From Acanthamoeba lenticulata (lineage: Eukaryota; Discosea; Longamoebia; Acanthamoebidae): 44,707 nucleotides of DNA. The stretch lies in assembly GCA_002179805.1 (NCBI GenBank), contig NAVB01000331.1:1-44707 (forward strand), written 5' to 3'. Shown piece after piece: positions 1 through 10,917 of the stretch (positions within the stretch are counted from its first letter, which is position 1; every line of letters starts with the position of its first letter). Below the pieces are notes generated by a model that made no database searches, was not told the DNA's origin, and was given only the letters and a program-made list of their open reading frames with translations. Both the position numbers and the translations under genes were made by a program.

Positions 1-1356
1 TGTGTGTTTTTTCCTTCTTGCCTTTCGTTGGTGGTGGGGCGAGGGCAGTCGTTCGTATATGTGAACGTGTTCGTGCGGCCGAGGCTGAGCCGGCTGGCGC
101 GCACGGTCTACGTCAACACGCAGTTCCTGCTGTGCAACACCACCTCGCTGGTGTTGCTGGTGCGGCAGCGGGGCTCGTCGGACGTGCTCACGGTGGGCCC
201 CAAGGACCGACGACCGTTCAGCTGGCACACGGTGTCCAAGCGCGCGCGCCAGATCGAAGTGCGAGTGGGCAACGGTCCCTGGTCGCGCCCCCTCGACCTC
301 TACCTCAAGTCGGTCTCCTCGCTTCGCATGGAGCTCGCGGGCCTCGGTGTTGCCTACGAGCTCCTCATGGAGGTGCGCGCGCCCGACGACTACTCGCGCG
401 TTATTGTCTTCACCACGCGCCTCCATTTCGCCAACCAAACTGGTCACCGCCTGGTGGTGCGCGCGGGCCGTCACCACGCCCTCCACGCCACTATCGAGCC
501 GCACGCCCAGTTCGACTCGGCCTTTCACGCCCCCTGCCTCTTCCTCTCGGCCCTTCCCCCTCCAGCCGCCGCCGCTTCGCCGGACACGGGGCCCATGGCC
601 GTGCAACCCACCGCGTTCGAGTTCGAGCCCTTCGCTCTCCGCGACGACACCACCGCCACCGTGCAGCTGCGCCCTCGCCGCCACCACCAGCATCATCTTC
701 TCCGCCACCCCGAGCCCCAGCGGTCTCGAGCTTCTCCGCAGCTGGACGCTGCAACCTGTTGCCAGGCCATCGTCATCGATATCACCATCAAAATCGAGGA
801 GACCGGTACTCGCGCCCCCTCCCCCCTCTTTCTCTCTCCTCTTGCTCTCTCTCTCTCTCTCTCTCTAGAAGTCTCTGTCACACACACACACACATACACG
901 CGCACGCTGCCTTTTTATGTTTCTATCTTTTAATTTCACAAAAAAAAAAAAAAAACGATCAGGAACATTCGTCTACTTTAGCGAGAACGTGCACCCGCCC
1001 TACATGCTGGTCAACAACAGTGCCTACTGGGTCGAGATCGTGCAGGTGGATGATCCGGGGCACCTCAACGACCAACAACAGCAACACGACTACCACCACC
1101 ATGATGGCTCACGCAGCAGTGAGTCCTCATCCATAGGTTCCCCTGGGGCAGGATCCGCGCCCCGAAAACGGCCGTGGCATGAGACTCTTTTGCGAGCGCG
1201 CCCCAGCTCAACCTCGTGGCTCGGCGGCGATGCCGCGTACAGCGACATCAGTGGGAGCGACGACGAGGAGGAGGAAGAAGGCAACTCCGATCATCATGCC
1301 ATGAACGCCCCGGCACGGTCTCGGGAGCGCGGGGAGGGCGCCTGGGTGCCGGCGCG

Positions 1357-1393
<37 letters not shown>

Positions 1394-4300
1394 GGCAGCA
1401 GGGGCAAGCCACGAGGGCACTCGAGCCCCGAGGGGGAGCCTCCTGTCTCTGTGCGCGGATCTGGTGGCTGGCGGATGCGAGCACGCGAGCCAGGCGACGA
1501 GCGCTCTCGCAACGATTCTGCTCGAGGAGGAGGAGGAGGAGGAGGAGGCGGAGGAGGAGGCGAAAGCGGAGGGGAGGAGGAGGAGGAGGAGGCGGAGGCG
1601 GGCCGTCTCCTGATGCGGGTGGTGCCGCCCTACTCCTCAGCCCCCTTCTACTGGCGCCACTCGGACAGCGAGGCGCACTTGCTGAGCCTTCGCGTAGTGC
1701 ACGACCAGCGGCCTCTCTCGGTCTCTCGGCGGCCTGACCTCCTCCGGAGCTCCCATCCCCTCCTGGCGGGGGCCATGACGCCGATGACGATGGCGACGCT
1801 GGCAGCGCCTCACGACGCTGGAGGGGCCGCGCTGGCCGAACCTCCTCCGCACCCCCCTCATCCGCAGACAGCGACAACCTCCTTACACAAGGGCAAGGAG
1901 AAGGAGGAGGACGCAGATGCCGAGTCGTCTCAGCGCCCGCATGCGCAGGCCACCGCTTCTCATTTCGCCATCGGCACCAACACCACCGCAAGCAGCGCTA
2001 GCAGCGGCACCACCACCATCTCCACAGCCACCACCACCACCAGCGGCGGCGGCGGCACAAACCTCGTTGGGCGGCTGCGTCGAGACAGTGTCAACCGACA
2101 CAAGCGCCACCTGAGCGAAGCCCACATCTCGCCCCTCCTCCGCCGGCACCGTGCTCTCGCGAGCAGCGGCGGTGACCACGACGACAATGACGACCATCAC
2201 GACCGCCTCGCTGATGAGGTCAGGCCGAACCGCGACCACACTACGCACGCTACAGAAAGCGCCAGCAGCAGCAGCAAGCGCGCCCACTCGGGTGTCCACG
2301 CGGGAGAGCAGGTGCAGCGAGATAGGGCGTCGCGGGGGCTAGGCCGCTCGGTGGACGACCTGGCTGCGCCGCGCCCGTCGCTTCTGCTTAATTGGGGCGA
2401 CGAGGTGGGAGAAGCTGTCTCGCCATCATCAGCATCACACGCACGAGGAGGAGCCTTCGAGGCCCGGCAGGAGGTGGCGTTGTCTGGGCGCGCCCGCTTG
2501 GTCGCCTCGGCAGTCCACCCGGCGGGCGGTGGAGGCCTCGGCCCATCCGACCACGCGGCTCATCCCTGGCGCTCCACCGTGGCCGCGGCCATGACCACCG
2601 TCACCGAAGGGCCTTCGCGGCGCGCTCTTCTGCGGCAAAGCATGGCCCGCGAGCTCGACAAGCACAAATGGGAGCGGCAGCGTGAGCGCGCCAAGCTCCG
2701 CTCCCTCCAGCAGCACCAGCTTAACGTCCGCCGCCACGGTGCGCCGCCTTCCATTGCCTATCCCCCCCTCCGCCCTACACATGCTCGCGTGTCCTCCCAC
2801 AGAACACACACTCACATCCGTTCACACTTACACATGTACAATACGTACTTATACATCTTGCTCCCTGGCATGGCCATTCCTCCCTCCCTCCTTCTCTCTC
2901 TCTCTCTCTCTCTTCGATTCATTTATAACGCGACTCAATGAGTCAGGCGAGAGTGAGCGTGCCGCGGGTAGCGGCGACTCCAACAACAACAGCAGCCACG
3001 TGCCTTTCCCTGGCATCGCCCTCCACATCATAGACGACCAGCTCGAGGCTGCCGCCGTCATCACCCCCGAGGGTATAAGACTCTTCTTGTGGTTATGATT
3101 GTTGTTGCTGCTGCTGCTCTTCCTTTTGTTACTCGCCGTTTTGTTGGCGGCGTCGTGCAAGCACAGCCACGCGGGTCACTCAGCAACGGGCGGGTCCTAC
3201 CCTTGGCTTGGGTGGTTTGGGGGGGGGGGCAGGCAAGCGACTGGCTGGCGACGACTTGGCCAGCTCGGTGGTCGAGGAAAGAAACGCGGGAGAGAGAAGG
3301 CGGGCGCGATACGGCGTTGTGCAGACCGGCTGGAGCAAACCCTTTTCCATCGACTCGATCGGTGACGATTTCCGGATTCAGTTCTATGCCGAGGACATCG
3401 ACCTCGATAATGTGCGTGGGTTACCCTCTCCTCCACCGCTCCCCACTCATTGAGTACAGCATGACGAGAGCGCCTTGGAGCACGTAGCAGCAACACACGC
3501 GTCCCCCCCCCCCATGGACGGCCAGCCGATCTATCTATGAATCGAGCAGCATCGACCCCACCCACTCATCGTTTGTTTTTTGTTTTTTTGTTTTGTGTTT
3601 TGTGTGTTTCGGGGGGTTTTGGCGGGGGGGGGGGATAAACAACCACACAGTACAAGCTGTCGCTCGAAGCCTCGGTGCGCTGCCGAGGAACGACCAAGGT
3701 CATCTCGTTCACGCGGCCTCACCACGGTGGTTCCGACCGTGCCGCTGATGATCCCTACGCGTACGCCCCATCTTTGGTGTGATCGTGGTGGCGGTGGTGA
3801 GGCGCGGAGCGCTGCTTCAGCCGAATCCCGCGCAATCGGAGAGAGCAAGGGAGACACAGAGGAAGAGAGAGAGAGAAAGAGAGGACCGGACCGGCTGATC
3901 CGCCCTCACGCCACTCACGCACGTACACACACACGCACACACACGTGGCCGCCCATTTGGGGGGGGTTGGGGGTGGGGGGGGGTACCATCACCGCAGAGC
4001 TGGAGAACAGGCGCAGCAGCAGCAGCAACAACAACAACAACACGAGGAAGCGGGCAGGAGGAGGAAGAAGAAGAACGAGGAAGAAGAGGAGGAAGCAACC
4101 CGACGAGGGTCGTGGGAGCATCAGGAGGAGGAGGAGGAAGAGGAGGCGGAGGCGACGGCAGGCGGAGGAGGAGGCGTAAGCCGCAGCCCGGGGGGCGGGA
4201 GGCGGCGGGTGCGGGTGCGGATACCGGTGCTGGACGTGACCTTCAGCACAGAGACCGGGGCCGAACGGCTGCGGACGGTGGTGGTGGAGATCAACGGAGA

Positions 4301-6387
4301 GGTCGGATGGGGCGGAATACGCGAGTACATGCACGTGTTCGTGCAGAACGTGCAGATCGACAACATGCTGCCGGAGGCCGAGTACCCAGTGCTGCTGGCC
4401 ATGGACCGGCGGCGACTGTACGGGTACGAGGCCAACGTGCTCGAGTGCTTTGCACAGCGATCGACGCGAGACGGGGCCACATCGCTGGACTATCTCGGGC
4501 TGCGGGTGCTGCCCCTGGTGATCAAGGTCGATGGGGAGCTCCTCAAGCTCCTCTTCCGCATGCTCGAGTCCTACCGCCATTCGCTGCCGGGGGCTGGCGC
4601 CCACGCGCCAGCCACAGCGTCAACGATGACGACGCGCGTGCCCCAGGCCTGGGAGCGCCGCGCGCCCGGAGAGAGCGCTGGTGCTGTTGGTGGTGGTGCT
4701 GCTGCTGCTACTGGTGGTGGTGGTGGTGGGCCACTCGAGCCCTCCTCGTCGTCCTCGTCGTGGTCGGGCGTGGGCGCTGGCGGCGGAGGGGTGGCCGTGA
4801 CGGCGACGGCAGCGGCGGCGATGGCGGCGATGGCGTCGGTGGAGGCCGAGATGCCGGCGCTGGACGTCAAGGGCGAGGCGGAGCGCAAGTGGTATGTGGA
4901 GCGGCTGGAGATCTTCCCGCTCGAGGTGACCTTTTGCGTGGGCGACAATGAGCTGGGCTGGCCCGTGATCCAGGACGAGACGGCCGTGGAGCTGGTGCCG
5001 CTCGCGCGCGCCCATCTCTACGAGACCAACGAGGAGCTGCTGCGCACCGTGCTCAAGTACTACGGGCGGCAGGCGCGGCAGGAGATCTACAAAATCATCG
5101 GCTCGCTCGACGCCATCGGGAGTCCGCTGGGCGCCATCGCCAAGGTGACCAAGGGCCTGCGCGACGTCGTCATCGTGCCCTGGTCCTCGCTCGTGCTCGA
5201 CGATACTCCGGGCGCCTTCTTCATGGGCGTGTCGAGCGGTCTTTGGTCGCTGCTCTACAACGTGACCGACGCGGGCCTCACCACGCTTCTCCGAGTCGTC
5301 AATGTGGTCTCGTGGCTCACCCTCCAGCTCACCTTTGACGACGAGTTCCAGCAGGCCAAGCGCCGCATGCGCCGCGCCCACCCGCCCAACGTGTGGTGGG
5401 GCCTCGCTCAGGGCTCCCGCGAGCTCGCCCGCGGTTTGTGGACCGGCGTCACGGGCCTCCTCACCCAGCCGTGGCACGGCGCTCGCCGCCACGGCCTCCT
5501 GGGCTGCCTCTCCGGCCTCGGCAAGGGCCTTGTCGGCCTCCCGCTCAAGCCTCTCGGCGGCGTCTTTGACTTCTTGGGCAAGACCATCGAGGGCCTCCTC
5601 CGCTCCATGGGCACCGGCTATACCACCCAGCGCCGCCTCCGTGAGCCCCGCCTCGCTCTCCTCGAGCTCTCCCACGCCCAGCTGGCCTCCATCCAGCACT
5701 GGCTTGACGAGGCCCTCGCCGAGCGCTACGTCTACCACTCCTTTGCTCAGATCAAGACCCGCCGCGGCCGCTTCCGTGACCGCCTTCTCCTCCTCAGCAG
5801 GTAGGCCTCCGCCCCCCCCCCCATCCCAATATCTCCTCTCTGTCCTCCTCTGGGCCAGCCCCAGGAATCCGATCCGATGATCCGATCCAAACTCTTCTAC
5901 CGCTCCGCTCCCGCTCCCGCTCCCGCTCATGCGCTACCCATCCACCCCTCGCTCCCCCCCCCCCAAAATGCATCCCAACACACCCCGGTCATTCCTCCCA
6001 CACAAACACGCACAGCGGGTCCCTTCACGTCATCAACATCGCGAGCACGTCTGGCGGCTACCATCCGAAGACGATCCCGCTCAACCTCATCTCCGGTACG
6101 GCAAATGAGCGAGCGCCCTCCCCACCGCACCCGCTTGATGACGCGCGTGCGTGTCCGCCCTCACGAGAAATTCACCGGGCACTGCTGCAGAGGTTCTGGT
6201 GCCGCTGCTCCCCGAAACGGCGTTCACCATCTGCACGTCGCGGGTTCTCTATGGCCGCGACCGTTTCGATTTTGTCACTGCTGATCGCGAGACTCTGATC
6301 CACAACTGCACGCAACTCATCGCCGCGAGTGAGGGCAAGCGTATCAAGGTCCGCGGCATTGCGTCTGCTGAGCCCAATGACGACTGA
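1..6387 (+). CDS. VPS13-like lipid-transfer protein, C-terminal part (5' truncated)
   Basis: Bridge-like lipid-transfer (chorein/VPS13) proteins move phospholipids between organelle membranes at contact sites. Only the C-terminal portion is visible. The first exon begins after an acceptor ending at 48 and stops at 805; the next runs 963-2738 and joins in phase (...EETG/TFVYFSEN). Segments resembling the SHR-BD beta-propeller are seen: VNNSAYWVEIVQV near 1010, VPPYSSAPFYW near 1625 and GWSKPFSIDS near 3335. The conserved C-terminal region follows (about 4200-5800), with VVEINGEVGW, GSLDAIGSPLGAI and a glycine-rich GLGKGLVGLPLKPLGG amphipathic stretch. Short last exons at about 6016-6093 and 6191-6387 end in ASAEPNDD and TGA. 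Roughly 500 residues of Ser/Gly/Glu/His-rich sequence (1060-2700) and a Q/E-rich segment (4010-4190) interrupt the domains. The splice between 3072 and 3325 did not close in phase and is unresolved. Family call is confident; the paralog is not assigned. Confidence 0.82.
1355..1392 (+). repeat. (AGC)n trinucleotide repeat coding poly-Ser
   Basis: About ten tandem AGC units lie inside the large VPS13-like exon and are read as a serine run. The same bases read in another frame would give poly-Gln. Such tracts are common length-variable sites. Confidence 0.9.
1528..1602 (+). repeat. GGA/GAG polypurine tract
   Basis: About 75 bases with almost no pyrimidines on the plus strand lie within the VPS13-like exon. 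They encode a Gly run followed by a Glu run. Long mirror-like purine tracts of this kind can form triplex DNA; that is inference. Confidence 0.85.
2739..2946 (+). repeat. VPS13-like intron with (CT)n microsatellite
   Basis: A GT-AG intron. The preceding exon ends CGC CAC G and the next begins GC GAG AGT, keeping the frame (RRH-G-ESERAAG). It holds CA-rich sequence and a (CT)n run near 2890-2912. The intron after 805 has a similar (CT)n/(CA)n pair at about 845-900. Confidence 0.7.
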
Positions 6388-6618
6388 TCTCTCGCGACCC
6401 TGTTTGTTGCCGTTCTTGCAAACAAAAACATGTTTTTATTTATTTTTTGCCGGCACCTTTAAGGAGGCTGTCCGGGGGGGGGCGTTCTCCGTCTTTTCCT
6501 GCGGCTGAGTCGCATTGCGGAGTCAGCTTGGCCGCGCCACCTTCTTTCTCTCTCGCTCCCAACACGCAGTAGAGCCCTCCTCTCCGTTTCCTGTGGGCGC
6601 TCTCTATATTTTGACTCA
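6388..6618. promoter_or_regulatory. Gap between VPS13-like and NOP56 genes
   Basis: This 231-base gap should carry the 3' UTR of the VPS13-like gene and the promoter/5' UTR of NOP56. An AT-rich stretch (about 6420-6448) sits near its left side. No convincing TATA element was identified. Confidence 0.4.
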
Positions 6619-8811
6619 ATGGTACGTCTTGTTGGCACCTGTGCTGCACCACGGCCTCATTTCAGCAAACAAATGTCTCTGTAATTTTCGTCAATTGCAC
6701 TGCACAATGGCCACATGTGGGAGGGCTCACAATGCTCCATGTACTCGCAGGTGCTCTACATTTTATACGAGTCCGCTTCGGGCTACGCTCTCTTTGAGCG
6801 CATTGAATCGGAAGAGATCGCGGACGAATCGCCGGAGATGCAGAAGTCCATTCAGGACTTTGGTCGTTTCTCCCGGCTTGTGAAATTCAAGTCCTTCCTG
6901 CCATTTACCTCAGCCGAGAGTGCTCTTGAAAACGTCAACGCCATCTCCGAAGGTGCGCCATCTCTTAATATTTATTCCGATTATTGGGTTGCGGAAGGGA
7001 CGGGTGCATTTTGCTTGACTGTGATAAACCCAGTTATGCTGGCAGTGTTGGACTGGTCTCACAATTCTTCTTCATCTGTCTATCGTTGTTGTGCTCTCTT
7101 TCTGTTGTCAGGCCTTGTGCATGACGTGCTGAAGAACTTCTTGGAGCTCAATCTGCCGGGCGGTAAGAAAAAGAGCAAGGTGGAGCTGGGCGTCAGCGAT
7201 GAGAAGTTGGGTGGTGCCATCAACGACTCTCTGGACCACGTGAGCTGCGTGAAGAGCAAGGCGGTGGCCGAGTTGACCCGAGGGATCCGCCTCCACTTTG
7301 CCAAGTTCATCAAGGAGTTCAAGGAGGGCGACTACGAGAAGGCCCAGCTGGGCTTGGGTCACTCCTACTCGCGCAGCAAGGTCAAGTTCAACGTCAACCG
7401 TGCCGACAACATGATCATTCAGACCATTAACCTTCTCGACACCCTCAACAAGGACCTCAACACCTTCTCCATGCGCGTCAAGTGCGTCCGCCTCTTCAAC
7501 ACTGATACACAAAGAAGAAAGAAAGAAGAAAAAATCACCGCCGCAACATCAATTCACCGTCCTCTCGCACCACACAAACAAACAAACACGCACAGGGAGT
7601 GGTACTCGTGGCACTTCCCCGAGCTGGTCAAGATCGTGCCGGACAACCTCCAGTTCGCGCGGGTTGTCAAGTTCCTCAAGAACAAGGCCGATGCCGACGA
7701 AAGCAAGCTGCCCGGCCTGGTGGATATCACGCAAGACGAGGGCAAGGCGCAGGAGATCATCGACGCGGCCAAGGCGTCGATGGGCACGGATATCTCCGAT
7801 CTCGACATGTTCAACATCGAAAAGTTTGCCGACCGAGTGATCCACTTGACGACCTACCAGCAGCAGCTGCAGGAGTACCTGAACAACAAGATGCACGTCA
7901 TCGCGCCCAACCTGAGCGAGCTCGTGGGCGAGCACGTGGGCGCCCGCCTCATCTCGCACGCCGGCAGCTTGACCAACTTGGCCAAGTACCCCGCCTCCAC
8001 GGTGCAGATCCTCGGCGCCGAAAAGGCCCTCTTCCGTGCCCTCAAGACTCGTGGGAACACACCCAAGTATGGCCTCATCTTCCACTCCTCCTTCATCGGC
8101 CGTGCCGCCGCCAAGAACAAGGGCCGCATCTCCCGCTACCTCGCCAACAAATGCTCCATTGCCTCTCGCATCGACGCCTTCTCCGACGTGCCAACGACCA
8201 AGTTTGGCCAGAAGCTCAACTCGTGCGCCTCCCCCCAAACTCAATCTTCCCTCCCCCGCATTGGAGGCGTCTTCTGCTCCCCTCCCCACGCTGCTCGCGC
8301 TCTCTCCCCCCTCCTTTTCCTGTGGTCATGATGTGCGAAGAACTAGTTCCCGGAGCTGCGTTTGATTGTAAACGCGCGCCACTTGGACTCGCAGGCAAGT
8401 CGAGGAGAGGCTCAAGTTTTACGACACCGGCGCCCTTCCCCGCAAGAATGTTGACGTCATGAAGGAGGCTCTTCTCGAGGCTCAAACTGAAGCCGGTATG
8501 GGCCAGTCTCTTCTCCATTGTCGTCATTCGCGCCTGTCTGTGGTGCGCTTACCCGAGCGTAACGCACACACCAAGCAGATCAAAAGGAGCGCGAGGATGG
8601 CATGGACGTAGTTCCGTCGTCCGAGGCCAAGAAGAAGCGGAAGGCCAGCGACGACAGCGAGGAAGCCAAGAGCGAAACGCCCAAGAAAAAGTCGAAGAAG
8701 TCGAAGAAGTCTAAAGCTGAGTCAGAGGAGGAGGAGGAGCCAAAGAAAAAGAAGAAGAAGGAGAAGAAGGATAAGAAGGACAAGAAGAAGAAGAAGTCCA
8801 AGAAGGAGTGA
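6619..8811 (+). CDS. NOP56: NOP56, box C/D snoRNP core protein
   Basis: NOP56 is a scaffold of the box C/D snoRNP that guides rRNA 2'-O-methylation in the nucleolus. Six exons close in phase: 6619-6621, 6751-6952, 7112-7481, 7596-8222, 8395-8495 and 8579-8811, giving 511 residues, a normal length. The start ATG is the whole coding part of exon 1; it is followed directly by GTACGT, and exon 2 gives [16 protein letters not shown], matching the conserved NOP56 N-terminus. The near-invariant Nop-domain signature [20 protein letters not shown] is intact near 7965-8025, followed by [20 protein letters not shown]. The C-terminus is a Lys/Glu-rich KKE tail (8625-8808), typical of NOP56/NOP58. The N-terminus and the [17 protein letters not shown] segment fit NOP56 better than NOP58. 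Confidence 0.97.
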
Positions 8812-8842
8812 AGTCGCCCTGGTGACCCAGGGGAGAGGGGGC

Positions 8843-8848
8843 AATAAA
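8843..8848 (+). terminator. AATAAA polyadenylation signal of NOP56
   Basis: A canonical AATAAA sits 32 bases after the NOP56 stop codon and is followed by T-rich sequence, fitting a very short 3' UTR. Confidence 0.6.
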
Positions 8849-9090
8849 ACTTTTTAAATTTATTTCTCGAACGTGTTTTTGCGGTAGCTTGACTGTCGGT
8901 TGACTTTCTGGTGCTACGTCTCCCTAAACCCGGCAGCGCTGTCACCGCTAAAAGGCTCTCCTTCTCCGCGCGGCACCCACAGCTTGTCTCTCATTTTTTT
9001 TTTCCCCTGCCGTCCTTGCCCGCCACTATGGTACCCCTCTCCACCAGTCTTTTCTTTTCCTCTCTTTGTGCTGGCCCACTCGTAAAGGAA

Positions 9091-9624
9091 ATGGGAGCCC
9101 CTAAAATCTTGCAATTCACTTACAATCAGAACAAGCTTGGTACCACTGTTGGCGCTTCTCGTCCATCCACTGCTTCTGCTCCTCCCTCTCGTGGCGCTGG
9201 TGCTTCCGCTGGCCTGCGGCGGTTAGTCTCTCCCGTCCCCAAGCCGTTTCCTTGATTTTTTGCTGCAGGGGCACACACGCAACTGACCCAAAATTCTAAC
9301 GCCGATGTAGGAGGAAGGCTGGTGGTGGTGGTGCCGTGGGAGGTTCCAGTGGGGCAGCCTCTGGCGGCATTCTTCGCTTCTATTCTGAGGACGCTGAGGG
9401 CTTGCAAGTGTACGCGCTTCCCTCCGGTGTCGTGAGAAGTTCCGGAGGAGGAAGTTGTCTCACCAGCGTTCTTGTGGGTTTGCGTGTGTTGGTTGTGTGT
9501 GTGTGTGTGTGCGTGCGCTGGAGCGCTTTCCAGTCAACCTACGGTCGTGATTGTGGTGAGCTTGGCGTTCATTGGTATCGTAGTGTTCATGCACCTGTGG
9601 GGTCGCTTCTTCCTTCGAGGATGA
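9091..9624 (+). CDS. SEC61B: Sec61 beta, ER translocon subunit
   Basis: Sec61 beta is the small tail-anchored subunit of the Sec61 protein-conducting channel in the ER membrane. Three exons close in phase (9091-9221, 9311-9409, 9534-9624), giving 106 residues, close to the usual ~100. A Ser/Ala/Gly-rich cytosolic stretch leads to the hallmark GGILRFYSEDAEGLQV and then to one membrane helix, VVIVVSLAFIGIVVFMHLWG, ending FFLRG. The donor of intron 2 must be the second GT of AAGTGTACG to keep the frame (LQV-QPTVV). Intron 2 contains a (GT)n run near 9493-9511. An in-frame ATG at 9028 would extend the N-terminus by 21 residues. The later start is preferred because the extension is hydrophobic and unlike the family, but 5' evidence is lacking. 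Confidence 0.93.
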
Positions 9625-10023
9625 TCATCCTACCAGTGGGCCCTGAGCGAAGAATGCGTGTTGTGTGCAAGAGAAAAAGGAAAGAGTCGTTTTTGATGTA
9701 GAAGCGGTGAAAAGACAAGGAGCACAGTCTTCGCCGGGCAAAAAAAAACAAAAACAAAAAAACATTTATTATTATTCATAATTAAATCGGGGTGGTGCAC
9801 GAGGGGAAAATTGCAGCTGCCTCCTCCGTCGCGCCTGGGCTCCGCCGTCTTTGGTGTGTTTGCGCTTTTCTTTTGCGACCTTCGCCTCCGCCCTAATCAA
9901 CGTTGCTGTGGGTTCTCTCCTCTTACTCGTGGGGGTACTAGGTGAAAGAGCGAAAAGAGACAAGAACCCCTTTGGCCTCCCCCCCCCTCCTTTTGAGCGA
10001 CGAGGAAGGAGGAAAACTACACT
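9625..10023. other. Gap between SEC61B and the next gene
   Basis: About 400 bases without a supported gene. The left half should be the SEC61B 3' UTR and ends in an A-rich/TTATTATT stretch near 9740-9785. The right half is presumably the promoter and 5' UTR of the gene starting at 10024. No recognisable elements were found. Confidence 0.4.
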
Positions 10024-10853
10024 ATGACTTCCGTGCCAGCAAAGGGAGGTCTGGGCGTTGGCACTCCCACAAACCTAAGCTCCAGCGGCAGCGCTCCCAC
10101 CGCTGGTGAGGGGGATGGCAAGCAGGCCTGGCATCGCTCCTCTAAAGCCCGGCAGAGCGAGGGCTCCCTTCCACTGCCCCCTCTGCACCACACGGGGCCT
10201 TCCTCTCGCTCCTCTCCAGACCCAGGTTCCTCTCGCTCCCCTTGTGCGCCCTTCATCCCCCCCCTCTTTTCTTCTATCCAAAAAATCGATCCCTCATTTG
10301 ACGTCGACTATGAGGTGCAAGCATGCGGTAGATATACTCTATACTTAAGGTCCTTGTGGTGGAATACTTTCTATGCAGCGCCCTCAACCGAAGCTGAGCC
10401 GAATGAGGCCACAAAGGGGCGAGGGGCTTTCGCTGGGTGGTCACGGCGGGACACTACGACAGCAGCCCCCGCTTCTTCATCGTCACCCGCCTTATTCGAG
10501 GGCCACAAAGGCGGCACCTACAGGCCTCCCCGCAAGCAAAATCGAGATGAGATTCCTTCACCGGTACGGTCCACAACATGATCGTGATCAACTCAAGATG
10601 CCCCTTTTGTCTTTGTTCTTGCGTATTTATATGTATTTATTTTGGCGCCGGGATGAAACAGTGGGCGGCCTTTGTGAAGGATAGGGCGCAAGCCTACGAG
10701 GCCAACCTGGACCACCACAAGAAGGTGCAGGGCGACGACGGGCAGGTGACCGCCCTCAACCATTTCTACCAAACCGTCGCGGCCCTCTTCGAGCCAGAGA
10801 ACCAGTCCGGCCTGGGCGGCGTCCTCCTCTCCGCCCAACGTCCACACGCCTGA
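10024..10853 (+). CDS. Unrecognised protein, probable 2-4 exon gene
   Basis: I do not recognise this protein. An ATG at 10024 opens a frame of low-complexity Ser/Pro-rich sequence (MTSVPAKGGLGVGTPTN...). A GT...TATGCAG intron at 10328-10378 is possible; it is 51 bases, in frame and stop-free, so retention cannot be excluded. The frame runs to CCTTCACCG/GTACGG at 10563 and joins in phase, through an acceptor at 10661, to a well-ordered helical last exon (WAAFVKDRAQAYEANLDHHK... to SAQRPHA, stop 10851-10853). The last exon has clear coding character; the middle is weak. Another frame near 10420 reads RWVVTAGHYDSSPRFF but is bounded by stops. The gene converges on TAF1B with only 64 bases between the two stop codons. 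Confidence 0.42.
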
Positions 10854-10917
10854 AAATCCCATTTTTACATAAATGCAAAATAAAATAAAATAAATCAAAT
10901 ATTCAATTTTATTTATA

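Noticed and set aside
1..6387. Long open frames on the opposite strand and in shifted frames of GC-rich exons (for example 5930-4620 minus)
   Set aside because: They mirror real exons, show Ala/Gly/Arg/Pro or His/Asp-biased composition, have no recognisable domains, and arise from high GC content.
6953..7111. Box C/D snoRNA inside a NOP56 intron, as in animals
   Set aside because: A GTGATAA-like C box exists near 7020 but no CUGA D box or terminal stem was found at a fitting distance; the other introns lack both boxes.
10400..10520. Frame reading RWVVTAGHYDSSPRFF, reminiscent of a trypsin-like histidine motif
   Set aside because: It is bounded by stops on both sides within about 120 bases, has Tyr in place of the Cys of the protease motif, and has no catalytic Asp or Ser segment.
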